A DNA stretch of 12,935 bases from JALOOE01 sp964423545 (GTDB taxonomy: Bacteria > Chloroflexota > Anaerolineae > CG2-30-64-16): the NCBI GenBank assembly GCA_964423545.1, contig CAYRFV010000154.1, forward strand, positions 1 through 12,935, written 5' to 3'. The position numbers were made by a program, and so were the translations under genes. Positions 1 to 8,377 of this stretch are shown in pieces. Numbering within the stretch: position 1 is the first letter of the stretch; every line of letters starts with the position of its first letter. The notes beneath the pieces are model-generated. The model had not been told where the DNA came from, searched no databases, and saw only the letters and a list, made by a program, of their open reading frames with translations.

Positions 1-1919
1 GCGGTCACCGGGGTGGACGGATTCACGTTCGTCGCCCCATTCAGCGGCGTCACCGTGGTCACGGTGGGGGGCGTGGCGTCGGGATTGGCCGGCACGGCGG
101 CGGCCACCACCTGGGTGGCGCCGGTGAAGGTGGGCACGCTGATCAGCTGCTGCTGAATCTGACCGGCCTGTTCGACGAACAGATAGAACTTCGTCGGCAG
201 GTCGGTGGCTCCGGCCAGGGTCGTTGTGACCTGTTGCAGCGCGGCGTCATACACACTGGCCGTAATGTTGGAGGTGTGCATGGCGCGGGCGTACTGGCAG
301 GCGTAGTCCAGGGTGACATACTGGGGCTGGTAGGCCGCAATGTCGCTGGCGATGCCCTGCAGGATGGCGCGCCAGTTGCTGTTGGTGATGCTAGTCACAT
401 TGTATTGATGGGCGAACAGGGTGGGGAGGGTCATGCTGTCCAGGGCGCGGCGGAGTTGGCGGGCGCCGTGCAGTACGGAGGCGGCCACATCGTTGGACGG
501 GATCCACTCATAGACCTGTTCGTCGCGGATTTCGGTGACGCAGTTGAAGAACCGGTTATCGTACTCGGGATGACCGGGGATGGGCAGATAATCGGCATAG
601 TACACCGGCCGGGTGGAGGTGCTTTGCCCCGTTTCGTAGCGCCGGAAGGGACCCAACGGCAGCCAGGCTTCGGTGGCTGCCCACTCCGGCTGGCCGGGGA
701 GTTGATGGGTGGCGATGAACTGCACGCCCCAATTGCTGAGGCCGGCGAAGGCGTTGCTGCCGATCTCGTAATGGTGTGGGGCAAGGAAGATGGATGGCGA
801 GATGTTGTTGCTGGCAAACCACTGGGTGCCGGTCACGTAATTCGCGGCTATTACATCGTCTGAGTAGTTGCCGTTGTACTGGTTATAATAGAATGAGTAG
901 GGATCAGTGAAGGCATGGATGCCGATGGTGGCTGCGCCGGCTTGTGACAAGGCGGCGAGGTCGGCGGCTTCCGCTCCATCGATGTTGTTGAGGAAGATGC
1001 CCACCCAGGGTTTGATACCCACTTCATTCGCAATATGGAGCCAGTCCAGCGGGCCGGAGACATCATCCATGCGCATGGTGACGAAAGGCGGCATACCCTG
1101 CATCACGAAGGGCTTGCGGGCGGCCCAGACCAGGCTGCGCCAGACGAGGTCGTCGAGGCCGTACATGGGGCCTTTGACGGCGTGGGACATCCAGTAGTAG
1201 GCGCCCCACTGCACGGCGCGACCGGCGCCGTATTGAGTGACGGCGATCAGCGGCTGGCTGCCGACGCTGGCGAGTGTCGTGACGGCCGGGGGGGTGGTGA
1301 TGCCAGCCAGGGTCATGGCGCCGGTGGTGATGTAGTCGTTGGCCGGGTGGCGCGCCGTGATGAAATGGGTGACGACATCGAAGTCGATGTCGGCGGCGGT
1401 GGGGGGCGTGACATAGCCGAAGTCGAAGATGCTCTGCACGAACGGGTAACGGGGTGCGCCGGCGTTGGCGAGGTCGTTGTCGAAGTTGACCAGGCCGCTG
1501 CCGGCGTTGACGGCGGCGACGAGGGCCGCCTCCTCGCTGGCGTCGAGATAGGCGTCCGTGGGATCGAGCTGGCGGTGGCCGACGACGAGCAGGGCGAAGT
1601 CGCCGAGGTCGGCGCCGAGGGGGGTGGTGGCGAGATCGCGCACGGTGTAGGGCAGGCCGAAATGATCCAGGTAGGGCTGGATGAAGCGTTGGAAGTCGGC
1701 ATGGCTGGCGCTGGCCGAGTTGACCAGCACCAACGCCTCCGCCCGCACCACCGTCGTCGGCGCCTGGACATCGTGCGACAGCGGTGCAAAGGCGGTTACC
1801 TGGGCCGGCGCCAGCCCCACGACCAGGTCCATGACCAACACGAAGAGAACGATGCTCCGCACAATTCCCTGCGTCATTCTTCGATTGAGTAGACTCATGC
1901 CAACAACAGGTGATTTCAT
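1..1919 (-). CDS. Exported NodB-like polysaccharide deacetylase-like protein with Ig-like domain (C-terminus outside window)
   Basis: The frame is open from an ATG at 1919 to the window edge (639 codons, no stop), so the C-terminus is missing. The start is backed by GAGAGG at 1929-1934 with a 9-nt spacer; in-frame ATGs at 1898 and 1877 are alternatives. Residues 1-45 look like a signal peptide: charged RR/R region, then a hydrophobic stretch at about 22-38 and an Ala-rich possible cleavage site. Residues 60-245 resemble a flavodoxin/GATase1-like domain (inference). Residues 278-510 look like a NodB-type deacetylase barrel: TMRMDDVSG at 281-289 recalls the TFDDG motif (D285, D286), GIHAF at 333-337 recalls motif 2, and LAPHHYE at 379-385 and LFAHQYN at 501-507 may supply further ligands. 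From 617 the PPTVTTVTPLNGATNVNP stretch is a typical Big_5 Ig-like domain start. It probably acts outside the cell on glycans. The second motif-2 His is not seen, so activity is uncertain. Confidence 0.8.
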   Translation of the reverse strand, partial: MKSPVVGMSLLNRRMTQGIVRSIVLFVLVMDLVVGLAPAQVTAFAPLSHDVQAPTTVVRAEALVLVNSASASHADFQRFIQPYLDHFGLPYTVRDLATTPLGADLGDFALLVVGHRQLDPTDAYLDASEEAALVAAVNAGSGLVNFDNDLANAGAPRYPFVQSIFDFGYVTPPTAADIDFDVVTHFITARHPANDYITTGAMTLAGITTPPAVTTLASVGSQPLIAVTQYGAGRAVQWGAYYWMSHAVKGPMYGLDDLVWRSLVWAARKPFVMQGMPPFVTMRMDDVSGPLDWLHIANEVGIKPWVGIFLNNIDGAEAADLAALSQAGAATIGIHAFTDPYSFYYNQYNGNYSDDVIAANYVTGTQWFASNNISPSIFLAPHHYEIGSNAFAGLSNWGVQFIATHQLPGQPEWAATEAWLPLGPFRRYETGQSTSTRPVYYADYLPIPGHPEYDNRFFNCVTEIRDEQVYEWIPSNDVAASVLHGARQLRRALDSMTLPTLFAHQYNVTSITNSNWRAILQGIASDIAAYQPQYVTLDYACQYARAMHTSNITASVYDAALQQVTTTLAGATDLPTKFYLFVEQAGQIQQQLISVPTFTGATQVVAAAVPANPDATPPTVTTVTPLNGATNVNPSTPVT

Positions 1920-2043
1920 GTCCGATTTCCTCTCAATACACTGAGCTGTTACAAGACTCAAACACGCTGCTCCCTCGGCACGCGGCAGGCGAAGGGAAGT
2001 GGCGGGAGTTGGCTTCTTTTCCGCCCACCAGACTTCAGACCCC

Positions 2044-3732
2044 TCACCCCTCATCTAACATCAGTCCTGAGGCCTCCGAGAACCGACGGGCACGAACGCT
2101 GTCACCGAACTCGCTGTACCACCACTGACGCAAAGCCAATTGGTTCCTGGTCAGGCCGATTGTACGCCAGAGCGCCGCCGCCTCTGCCACTTCCCCGTTG
2201 AGCGCATACGCTTCACCCAGCAACTGCCGCGTCGCGCGTTGATGCGGCGCTGCTTCGAAGGCAACCGCAAGATGATGGCGGGCAGCCTCATACTCTCCCC
2301 GCGACAACTCGATCTGACCCAACCGCCTGTTGGCCGATGCCCCGTGCGGGGCGAAGCCTAGAGCCGCCTCGTAGTGGGCGACACCCTGGCCGAGATCGAT
2401 CTCCGGCGACCGCCGCAGCGCATCCTGGATTGGCCACTCGGGCCAGTGATATTGCGATAGCTCCATTCGGGTCTGTGATACCGCGCCCAGATTTGTGTGA
2501 ACCACTGCCTGAAATCCGGGCAGAAACGCCACCAGCACCAGACAGCCACCGGCGCCGAAAGCAACGGCGAGACGGCTCACGTGTGGTGTTCGACGCTGTT
2601 CCGCGCCTTCCTCAGCGAACGGTCTGCGTCCAGGCACGCGGAACACGAAGGCCGCGCCGATCGGCACGAACAACAGCGGAACGGCGACGCTGGCGTAAGG
2701 CACCGCATCCACCATGCCGTGGACGACCAACACGGTCAGCGAAGCAAGCGCCGCGACCCGGAGACTCTGGCCCGGAGCGGCATCCGCACGGGGATCCAGA
2801 ACGGTATGCACCGCCACGCCCATCAGCGCAATGAAAGCCAGAAGCCCAGGCACGCCCTGCTCCAAGGCGATCTGCAGATACGTGTTGTGGGCGTGCGGCA
2901 GATAACCGACGTGCATGAGCAGCGCATAGGTCGAGTAAACCATCATCGTGCTGCCCAGCCCACTGCCCGTGAGGAAGTAGTCATCCACCAACGGGAGCAT
3001 CGATTTCCAGATCGCGGCCCGCGTCATGTCGGAGTCGCCGCTCGAATCAAAATCGCCCGCAGTCGGCAGCGTGACCAGTGCCCAGAAGGCGCCTGCCAAG
3101 AGGAGCATTGCTCCCACGGCAAACAGAGCGTTGTAACGCCGCGATCTGGCGGATGACAGGGATCCCGATCGTCGCCGCCTCACTTGCCAAACCAGGAACC
3201 CGCTGACCAGACCCGCCGCTATCAGCCCCGCCCAGGCGCCGCGGTTCTGAGTCAATACTAAGGCGGCTAAGGCGATGGTCAAAGCTGCGGCAGTCACCGC
3301 CATCCACACCCATCGGCGCTGCTTCCATGCCCATGCGCACCCACCCAGCGCGAATGGAAGAAGTAGCGCCAGAACGCTGCCGCTCACGTTGCTGTTGATT
3401 TCTCTGATGATGCCGAGAGCAGGGCGATGGTCCTGAATCCAAAGCCCAAGCTGATAGGCCCATACGACTTTCGACGAATCCGCTCGGTCCCAATCATGTC
3501 CCAGTAGATAGTAGATGCCGATGGCCGCGGCCGCCGCAGCGCATGCGACTCCAAGGAAACCGCGCAGACGCTCCCCCCCGCGCGCCCCCACTGCCGCTAA
3601 GACGGCTGCCGCAAGCATGCCCAAGACGATCAACCCGAAGCGCAACCAAGCAGCGTGCCTGTCGTAGGCCGCCCAAACGCCGACAAGGGTTGTGCCTGCG
3701 AAGGCAAGCCCCAGAAGATACGACGCTCTCAC
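2044..3732 (-). CDS. O-antigen ligase/polymerase-like (Wzy_C/WaaL family) membrane protein with C-terminal TPR region
   Basis: A 562-residue polytopic membrane protein. Hydrophobic segments lie at about 4-21, 32-50, 58-75, 117-134, 141-160, 165-182, 203-221, 293-310, 325-345, 348-365 and 386-405. Two Wzy_C/WaaL landmarks are clear: TQNRGAW at 161-167 (conserved Arg, R164) and HAHNTYLQ at 280-287 followed by EQGVPGLLAF at 291-300, within the large external loop. Family members polymerise repeat units or transfer glycan to an acceptor; sequence alone cannot separate the two. Residues 446-525 form TPR-like helices, including RLGQIELSRGEYEAARHHL, possibly contacting a partner or the glycan carrier. 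The start is GTG at 3730-3732 with no convincing Shine-Dalgarno, 22 bp after the GH38 stop, so it is probably co-transcribed and perhaps translated by coupling. The stop is TGA at 2044-2046. Confidence 0.85.
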   Translation of the reverse strand: MRASYLLGLAFAGTTLVGVWAAYDRHAAWLRFGLIVLGMLAAAVLAAVGARGGERLRGFLGVACAAAAAAIGIYYLLGHDWDRADSSKVVWAYQLGLWIQDHRPALGIIREINSNVSGSVLALLLPFALGGCAWAWKQRRWVWMAVTAAALTIALAALVLTQNRGAWAGLIAAGLVSGFLVWQVRRRRSGSLSSARSRRYNALFAVGAMLLLAGAFWALVTLPTAGDFDSSGDSDMTRAAIWKSMLPLVDDYFLTGSGLGSTMMVYSTYALLMHVGYLPHAHNTYLQIALEQGVPGLLAFIALMGVAVHTVLDPRADAAPGQSLRVAALASLTVLVVHGMVDAVPYASVAVPLLFVPIGAAFVFRVPGRRPFAEEGAEQRRTPHVSRLAVAFGAGGCLVLVAFLPGFQAVVHTNLGAVSQTRMELSQYHWPEWPIQDALRRSPEIDLGQGVAHYEAALGFAPHGASANRRLGQIELSRGEYEAARHHLAVAFEAAPHQRATRQLLGEAYALNGEVAEAAALWRTIGLTRNQLALRQWWYSEFGDSVRARRFSEASGLMLDEG

Positions 3733-3754
3733 GGCTCGGTTCGAGACTCGTGGC

Positions 3755-6700
3755 TCAAGAGACGACCGTGAGCGTAGCGGGTTCGGTCATCTCAATCCAG
3801 TAACCCAGCCCCGATCGCAGCTCGGCCAGATCATTGATTTCAGGGGGCGCAGCCGGATCATAGCGCTTCCATGGATCCTGTGCGTCGGCCGCATCGAAGG
3901 TGTAAATCTTGCTGTATTTCCCTGCGATACTCTGCAGCGCGTCCGGCAGCGGCGCTGCGCTGCTGGACGGGTAGCCGATCAGGTTCCAACCGGTGCACAA
4001 AGGGATCGCCGTGGTTGGGCTCACCGCGCCCGACACGGCCAGCGAGGTGGCTGATGTAATGTGACACCACAACCCCTGCTGGATGCTGACCGCCGTCAGA
4101 TTGCTGGCGGCCGGCGGTGCATCAGGCAGATACTTCAGCCAGCCCGGTGGTGATCCGCATGCGTCGAAGGCGTAGACGGAGTCGTATTGACCCGAGATGG
4201 ATGCGAACACCGCACTGGGCTGAGGATCCGGCGGGATCAGCGGCAGCGCGATCATATTCCAGCCCACGACCAACGGCAGGAAGATCGCGCCACCGCCCGG
4301 CTTGAGGTTGAATGTCTTGAATTGGCGTGCGGCAATGGTGGCGTTGAGTGCTCCGCCCGTGACTACCGCCGCGCCGAGGGGCGTCTCGATGTGCGTCGTC
4401 TCCTGAGCGCTGAGCACACCCGCAGAAGGCAGAGAGACGACCGGGCTAGCGGCGTTGTCGGAGAGGTTCCATAGTCGTGCGATGATGCCCTGCGCGATAC
4501 CTTCTTCAGATGGCTTGAGCGCCCACAAGAGCACCTCAGGCGCCGAGATCGTGACCAGCGAGTAGGAGGTTTCCGGATAACCGCCGCCGCCCGTGATGGC
4601 GTGAACGACAGGCGGGTTCTGATGCTCCAAGGCGCATCGCATCGACTCGACATTGCTGCGAGCGTCATGCGTCTGGATGGCAAAGCGCTGCAGAAAGTAA
4701 CTGTCGCCGCCCTGACCGGTAATGCCCAGTCCTGCTCCATCAACCTGGCCGCCGATCAGGGGCGAGATCTGCGGGGTGGCAGTGTCGAGGGTGCTGACCG
4801 TGCTGTTGCCGAGCCGCATGTAGTAGCAGTCCGCGTTGGCGAGCGTCACCCCAACGCCGTCGCTGCCGGTCATGTCGGCGAAATGATTCAACGTAAGCCA
4901 GTCGTACCGGGCGTTGGTAGGTGAATAGTGTCCGCCACTGGCAAGCAGCTTTGCACGGATGACAGCTCCGACTTCCTCGTGCCAGGTGTCGGGCGCATCC
5001 AGGTTGAAGCTGTATCTCCATACGCGCACATCGCCGAAGTTCTGGGTGATCTCGTTGCGGATGTCGACGCGGGTCGAACCCCGTGCCAGCGTGATTCGCG
5101 TGGTATGCTGCAGCGGCGCAGAAGCCGTCGCCCGCAGTGTCACCGACACCGGGCCGGCGTTCTCTACGACCAGAGTCCCTGTTCCGGCCCCAAGGTCGTT
5201 GATGTAATAGCCGCCGATGTTTCGCGCAAACTCCCGATTGCCTCGCGACTTGTCCTTCAGACTGGTGATCGCCCCACGCGGCGCGACGGTGACTTCGTAG
5301 CGGTCGTTCTGAAGGATGCCGGTTGCCGCGTCTGCGGTCGGCGCACCGGCGAAGGTCTGGCCCGCCCCGGGACGCACCTCGAAGACCTTGTAGCCGACCG
5401 ACGGCAGGTTTTCGGCTAGCACCCGCAGATACTGCTGACCATCCAGCGCGATTAGTTGAGAAGGCGTCTCCTGGCCCGTGCTCAAGTCAACGACATGGGC
5501 CGGCCAGGCGCCGGTGTAGGGCAGATCGGCGATGTCGGTGCGCACCCAGCTCAAGGGATTGAAGACATAGAAGCGCAGGTTTGTTCCGCTCGCACCAATC
5601 AAACCGGCCAGCGCACTGGCCGCATCGGAGTAAAGGGTGTTGACATAGCTTTCAATCTCGCCCGCGATGCGGCGCTGCCAGTCGCGACGCGCTGTACGGC
5701 TGACCGCGCCATCGGCCGTCCAGTCATGTTCCCAGTAGAGCCCCAGGTCGATCCACGCCAGATCGCGCGCCGTCTCGCGGCCATCCAGGAACCCCGGGTT
5801 CTTCAAGCTGACCAGGGTCGCCAACGCCTCGGCGCTGCGCAACTTCTCTACGGCGCGCTTCACCCGAGCCGATGTCTCGGCCAGCGACGCGCAATAGAGC
5901 TCCCATTCGTTGCCGAACGTGGCTGATACCGTGGGCAATCCCGTCCCGTAGGTCGCCTCGAAATCCTCGAAGAAATCCCGTTCGTTCGATACGATCACCT
6001 GGCGTGCGGTATTGGTCTTCTGCTTGGCAACTGTCACGAACTGATTCGTCAGCACCTTGAGACCGTCCCACCCGTGGCCGAACGCACCGGCGACTCCGTA
6101 GTTGTAGCTGGAACCGCTGAAGCATTTGGCGTCCAACTGCTCCACCGCAGTGGAAGGATCGAAGGCTTCGGCGTAACCACCCAAAGCCTGGTTACTGATC
6201 AGACTGTACCACTTCATCAAGATCTTGCTGGTGTCCGGCCCCTCCCACCAGTAGATCTCCCGTTCTCGGTTCCCGGCCGATGACACCTTTGTAGCGCAGC
6301 CACAGATCCCCTTCCAGCTATACCTGACACCCGAACCCGCCCACAGCGACGCCAGCCCATAGGGCTGTGTCTGATTCTCGATGGTGTATGCCAGTACGAA
6401 CCGCAGGTCGTGCCGCCGCTCGATATGCCCCGGATAATACATGCCGCGCAAGACCGCCTCAGCCGGTGTGCCGCCCAGGCACACGCACAGCGCATTCATC
6501 GGAACACTGATGTGTCCGCTCCGGATGCGATCGATCAGGCGCTGGAAGCTGGCCGCGGGCTTGTTTTTCTCATAGGTCCACATCCAGAAGCTGCCGTCGC
6601 AATTCCAGCGGCTCTGATGCTCGGCGGCCTCACCAGCCGTGGAATCGGCGAGGTTGAGGTAGTAGTCCAGCATTTCGAGAAAGGCCTGGCGATAGGTCGC

Positions 6701-6874
6701 CTCATCGGCGGTCCACATGTAGTCGGTGTGATCGTCGGCAGCGATGTAGAGTCGTTTGCGAAACGACTGGGCAAGCACTGGAATGCTCTTGAGGCCTTGA
6801 GTGTACCGGGCGAGAGCGGTCGCGGCCAACAGCGCGGAGCCACCCCTCAGCAGATTGCGACGTGAGATCTTCAC
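3755..6874 (-). CDS. Tat-exported glycoside hydrolase family 38-like (alpha-mannosidase-like) protein with two C-terminal WNLI repeats
   Basis: 1039 residues. The GTG start at 6872-6874 is chosen because AAAGGA lies at 6884-6889 with a 9-nt spacer and the N-terminus begins a twin-arginine signal (SRRNLLRGG at 4-12, then a hydrophobic Ala-rich stretch). The GH38 barrel runs from about 41: HTDYMW at 49-54 matches the His-x-Asp zinc-binding motif, EGPDTSKILM at 211-220 the substrate loop, and WEHDW at 381-385 supplies the His (H383) expected as a further zinc ligand. Beta-sandwich domains follow, with a GH38-type ending near LWALKPSEEG and ARQFKTFNL. Residues 866-956 and 957-1039 are a degenerate tandem repeat. 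GH38 enzymes hydrolyse alpha-mannosides with a zinc and an Asp nucleophile; counting from the conserved SG at 181-182 puts Glu166 where Asp is expected. It would act outside the membrane. It is the first gene after a good promoter and precedes the O-antigen ligase-like gene by 22 bp. Confidence 0.85.
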   Translation of the reverse strand: MKISRRNLLRGGSALLAATALARYTQGLKSIPVLAQSFRKRLYIAADDHTDYMWTADEATYRQAFLEMLDYYLNLADSTAGEAAEHQSRWNCDGSFWMWTYEKNKPAASFQRLIDRIRSGHISVPMNALCVCLGGTPAEAVLRGMYYPGHIERRHDLRFVLAYTIENQTQPYGLASLWAGSGVRYSWKGICGCATKVSSAGNREREIYWWEGPDTSKILMKWYSLISNQALGGYAEAFDPSTAVEQLDAKCFSGSSYNYGVAGAFGHGWDGLKVLTNQFVTVAKQKTNTARQVIVSNERDFFEDFEATYGTGLPTVSATFGNEWELYCASLAETSARVKRAVEKLRSAEALATLVSLKNPGFLDGRETARDLAWIDLGLYWEHDWTADGAVSRTARRDWQRRIAGEIESYVNTLYSDAASALAGLIGASGTNLRFYVFNPLSWVRTDIADLPYTGAWPAHVVDLSTGQETPSQLIALDGQQYLRVLAENLPSVGYKVFEVRPGAGQTFAGAPTADAATGILQNDRYEVTVAPRGAITSLKDKSRGNREFARNIGGYYINDLGAGTGTLVVENAGPVSVTLRATASAPLQHTTRITLARGSTRVDIRNEITQNFGDVRVWRYSFNLDAPDTWHEEVGAVIRAKLLASGGHYSPTNARYDWLTLNHFADMTGSDGVGVTLANADCYYMRLGNSTVSTLDTATPQISPLIGGQVDGAGLGITGQGGDSYFLQRFAIQTHDARSNVESMRCALEHQNPPVVHAITGGGGYPETSYSLVTISAPEVLLWALKPSEEGIAQGIIARLWNLSDNAASPVVSLPSAGVLSAQETTHIETPLGAAVVTGGALNATIAARQFKTFNLKPGGGAIFLPLVVGWNMIALPLIPPDPQPSAVFASISGQYDSVYAFDACGSPPGWLKYLPDAPPAASNLTAVSIQQGLWCHITSATSLAVSGAVSPTTAIPLCTGWNLIGYPSSSAAPLPDALQSIAGKYSKIYTFDAADAQDPWKRYDPAAPPEINDLAELRSGLGYWIEMTEPATLTVVS
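3758..4006 (-). repeat. WNLI-type C-terminal repeat, copy 2 of GH38-like protein
   Basis: Encodes residues 957-1039 of the GH38-like protein, about 83 residues. It contains TGWNLIGYP, SIAGKYSKIYTFDA, DPWKRYDP and GLGYWIEM followed by PATLTV just before the stop. This copy fits the consensus well. I recall similar modules at the C-termini of large exported proteins in Chloroflexota, where surface retention or carbohydrate contact is plausible but unproven. Confidence 0.75.
4007..4279 (-). repeat. WNLI-type C-terminal repeat, copy 1 of GH38-like protein
   Basis: Encodes residues 866-956, about 91 residues. It lines up with copy 2 through VGWNMIALPL, SISGQYDSVYAFDA, WLKYLPDAPP and QGLWCHITSATSLAVSG. 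It is more diverged: the DPW is PGW, GYWI is GLWC, and a Cys pair (in DACGSP and LWCHI) appears in this copy. The repeat is visible at protein level, not as near-identical DNA. Confidence 0.7.
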
Positions 6875-6958
6875 GATTATCAGTCCTTTGCCATCAGCTT
6901 CTTACTCGTACCCGAACCACTGTCGATCGTTGTTTCGGAAAACGTCCTACCCACACGA

Positions 6959-6986
6959 ATTATACACAAAGCGCGAGGAACTCAAA
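6959..6986 (-). promoter_or_regulatory. Predicted sigma70-type promoter for the GH38 / O-antigen ligase-like genes
   Basis: On the minus strand a perfect TATAAT (-10) occupies 6959-6964 and a TTTGAG (-35-like) occupies 6981-6986, with a 16-bp spacer. The -35 is only partly consensus; TTGAGT one base over would give 15 bp. The start of transcription would fall near 6950, leaving a leader of roughly 75 nt that contains the AAAGGA ribosome site. The intergenic stretch 6875-7018 is AT-richer here than its surroundings. Confidence 0.55.
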
Positions 6987-6997
6987 CCTGGCCAGGT
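6986..6997. promoter_or_regulatory. 12-bp perfect palindrome touching the -35 box (possible operator)
   Basis: ACCTGGCCAGGT is a perfect inverted repeat with no spacer and overlaps the outer edge of the predicted -35 element by one base. Such a position would suit a repressor or activator site. A palindrome of this length is expected a few times by chance in a window this size, so only its position makes it notable. Confidence 0.2.
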
Positions 6998-7018
6998 GTC
7001 GGGCGTCACACCGTGCGC

Positions 7019-8263
7019 TTATCCGACCCAGCGTCCGCTTGCCCACCATGCCGTGAGCAGCACCAGGAACGCGGCGGATATCACCCCGATGGCGAGGTTG
7101 ATGGTCTTGTTCTGACTGAGGTCCCCGACCACCAGATAGAGCGGAAAGAGCGCCGCGACCCAACGTGTCATGCCCCACAAGGGTACTCGCTCCACGCCGT
7201 GCGAGGAGGTCAGAAAGATCAATGATCCGATGAGAGCGATGCTGAGACTCCAGCGAAAACTGCCCCGAATGGAGCGGACCACCGCCACTGCCGTTAGGGC
7301 GATCGCCAGGAGCGTAAACGACAGATCGATCAAGTTGCTGATGTAGAGAAACCAGTCGCTTCTTAGTGAGACGCCAGGAGACAAGGCCATCTGCAAGCCG
7401 TGCCAGAGTGTCGTCCAGGGCCAATCCCAGTGGCGTTGCCAACCAGCCTGGGCCTGCGGAATCGCCAGGAAGGTGCCGGTGGAGGCGTACAAGTATGCTA
7501 CATACAGCACCACTCCCATAACCGACAAGACGAGGCCCCCAGCCAGGGAAACGCATGTCCGCAAGCCGCGATCGCCCCGCCTTAGAAACTCAACCACCGG
7601 CACGATGTCAAGGAGCCAACCCATCGGTCGCGCAGCCGAGGCGAGGCATAGCGCCATGCCAGCCCGGATGTATTTGGGTGGAGTCAGCAAGACCGCCAAC
7701 ACCCCAAGAACCGAGAAGGCGAGCGACAATGACTCGGCATAGATCGCGAAGAAGAAAAACGACGAAGGAAAGAACACCAGATAAGTCGTGCTGCGCATCG
7801 CGTAGACGTGATCATCGCGAACGACCCGGGCCAGTCGATAGAACCCAAGGATGGTCACAAGGTAGGAGAAGTGCGAGATCATCAGGCCGGACATGGGAAG
7901 CCCCATTCCCGTGACATACGAAAGCCCTCTCATCAGGAGAGGGTACAACGGGAAGAATCCCATTGAGTTCGGGATCGCGGCATAGCCCTGTTCTGCCAGG
8001 ACGAGGTAGTAGCCTGAGTCCCAACGGGCCCAAATCCCCGGAATCGAGGTGGGGGCCAAATCCAACCACGGCAAATAGCCCGAGCCCCAATCATTGGCCG
8101 CGTTCGCAATCGCTGCGGCGACCAACGCGACAGCAGCAAGGCATAACGAAGTCGTGAGCCAGAGCGCGGTGCACTGCACCCACCAGGGGAGTGTGGAAAC
8201 CCACCATCGCCATCCGACCGTCACTACAGCTTTGGAGGAACTCCCAAGAGACGAGATTGTCAT
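7019..8263 (-). CDS. PIG-V-like GT-C family membrane mannosyltransferase
   Basis: 414 residues and many membrane segments. The ATG at 8261-8263 has AGAGG at 8271-8275 with a 7-nt spacer. After the first membrane segment (about 33-53) comes an external loop with IWARWDSGYYLVLAEQGYA at 77-95, whose WDxxYY Asp (D82) is the family's expected catalytic acid, followed by FFPLYPLLMR at 103-112. The C-terminal loop HGVERVPLWGMTRWVAALFP also fits the Mannosyl_trans2 (PIG-V, GT76) family and its bacterial relatives. Known members use a lipid-phosphate mannose donor on the outer side of the membrane; the sugar used here is unknown. It stands between two gaps of about 145 bp, after the hairpins that end the FAD oxidoreductase gene, so it is probably its own unit or a read-through extension. 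A GT39-type assignment is the main alternative. Confidence 0.8.
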   Translation of the reverse strand: MTISSLGSSSKAVVTVGWRWWVSTLPWWVQCTALWLTTSLCLAAVALVAAAIANAANDWGSGYLPWLDLAPTSIPGIWARWDSGYYLVLAEQGYAAIPNSMGFFPLYPLLMRGLSYVTGMGLPMSGLMISHFSYLVTILGFYRLARVVRDDHVYAMRSTTYLVFFPSSFFFFAIYAESLSLAFSVLGVLAVLLTPPKYIRAGMALCLASAARPMGWLLDIVPVVEFLRRGDRGLRTCVSLAGGLVLSVMGVVLYVAYLYASTGTFLAIPQAQAGWQRHWDWPWTTLWHGLQMALSPGVSLRSDWFLYISNLIDLSFTLLAIALTAVAVVRSIRGSFRWSLSIALIGSLIFLTSSHGVERVPLWGMTRWVAALFPLYLVVGDLSQNKTINLAIGVISAAFLVLLTAWWASGRWVG

Positions 8264-8377
8264 TGCTACGCCTCTTCTTTTCTATCGAGGGGGGCAGGTC
8301 GCCTCTCGGCACTCAGTCGTTTGCCTGCGCGGGTCGGGTGAGGGGTAGTTCGCTGACAGATCGCACACTGGTCAAAC

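Noticed and set aside
1035..1892. Plus-strand open frame of 285 codons opposite the deacetylase-like gene
   Set aside because: Gly/Asp/Val-rich translation without domains; the minus-strand frame has a signal peptide, NodB-like motifs and an Ig-like start.
1937..1963. Possible promoter (TTGAGT, 17 bp, TATTGA) ahead of the deacetylase-like gene
   Set aside because: The -10 is poor, and transcription would start so close to the ATG that the GAGAGG ribosome site would be lost.
6995..7012. Hairpin after the PIG-V-like stop as a terminator
   Set aside because: Only a 5-bp stem with an 8-nt loop and no U-tract; expected often by chance.
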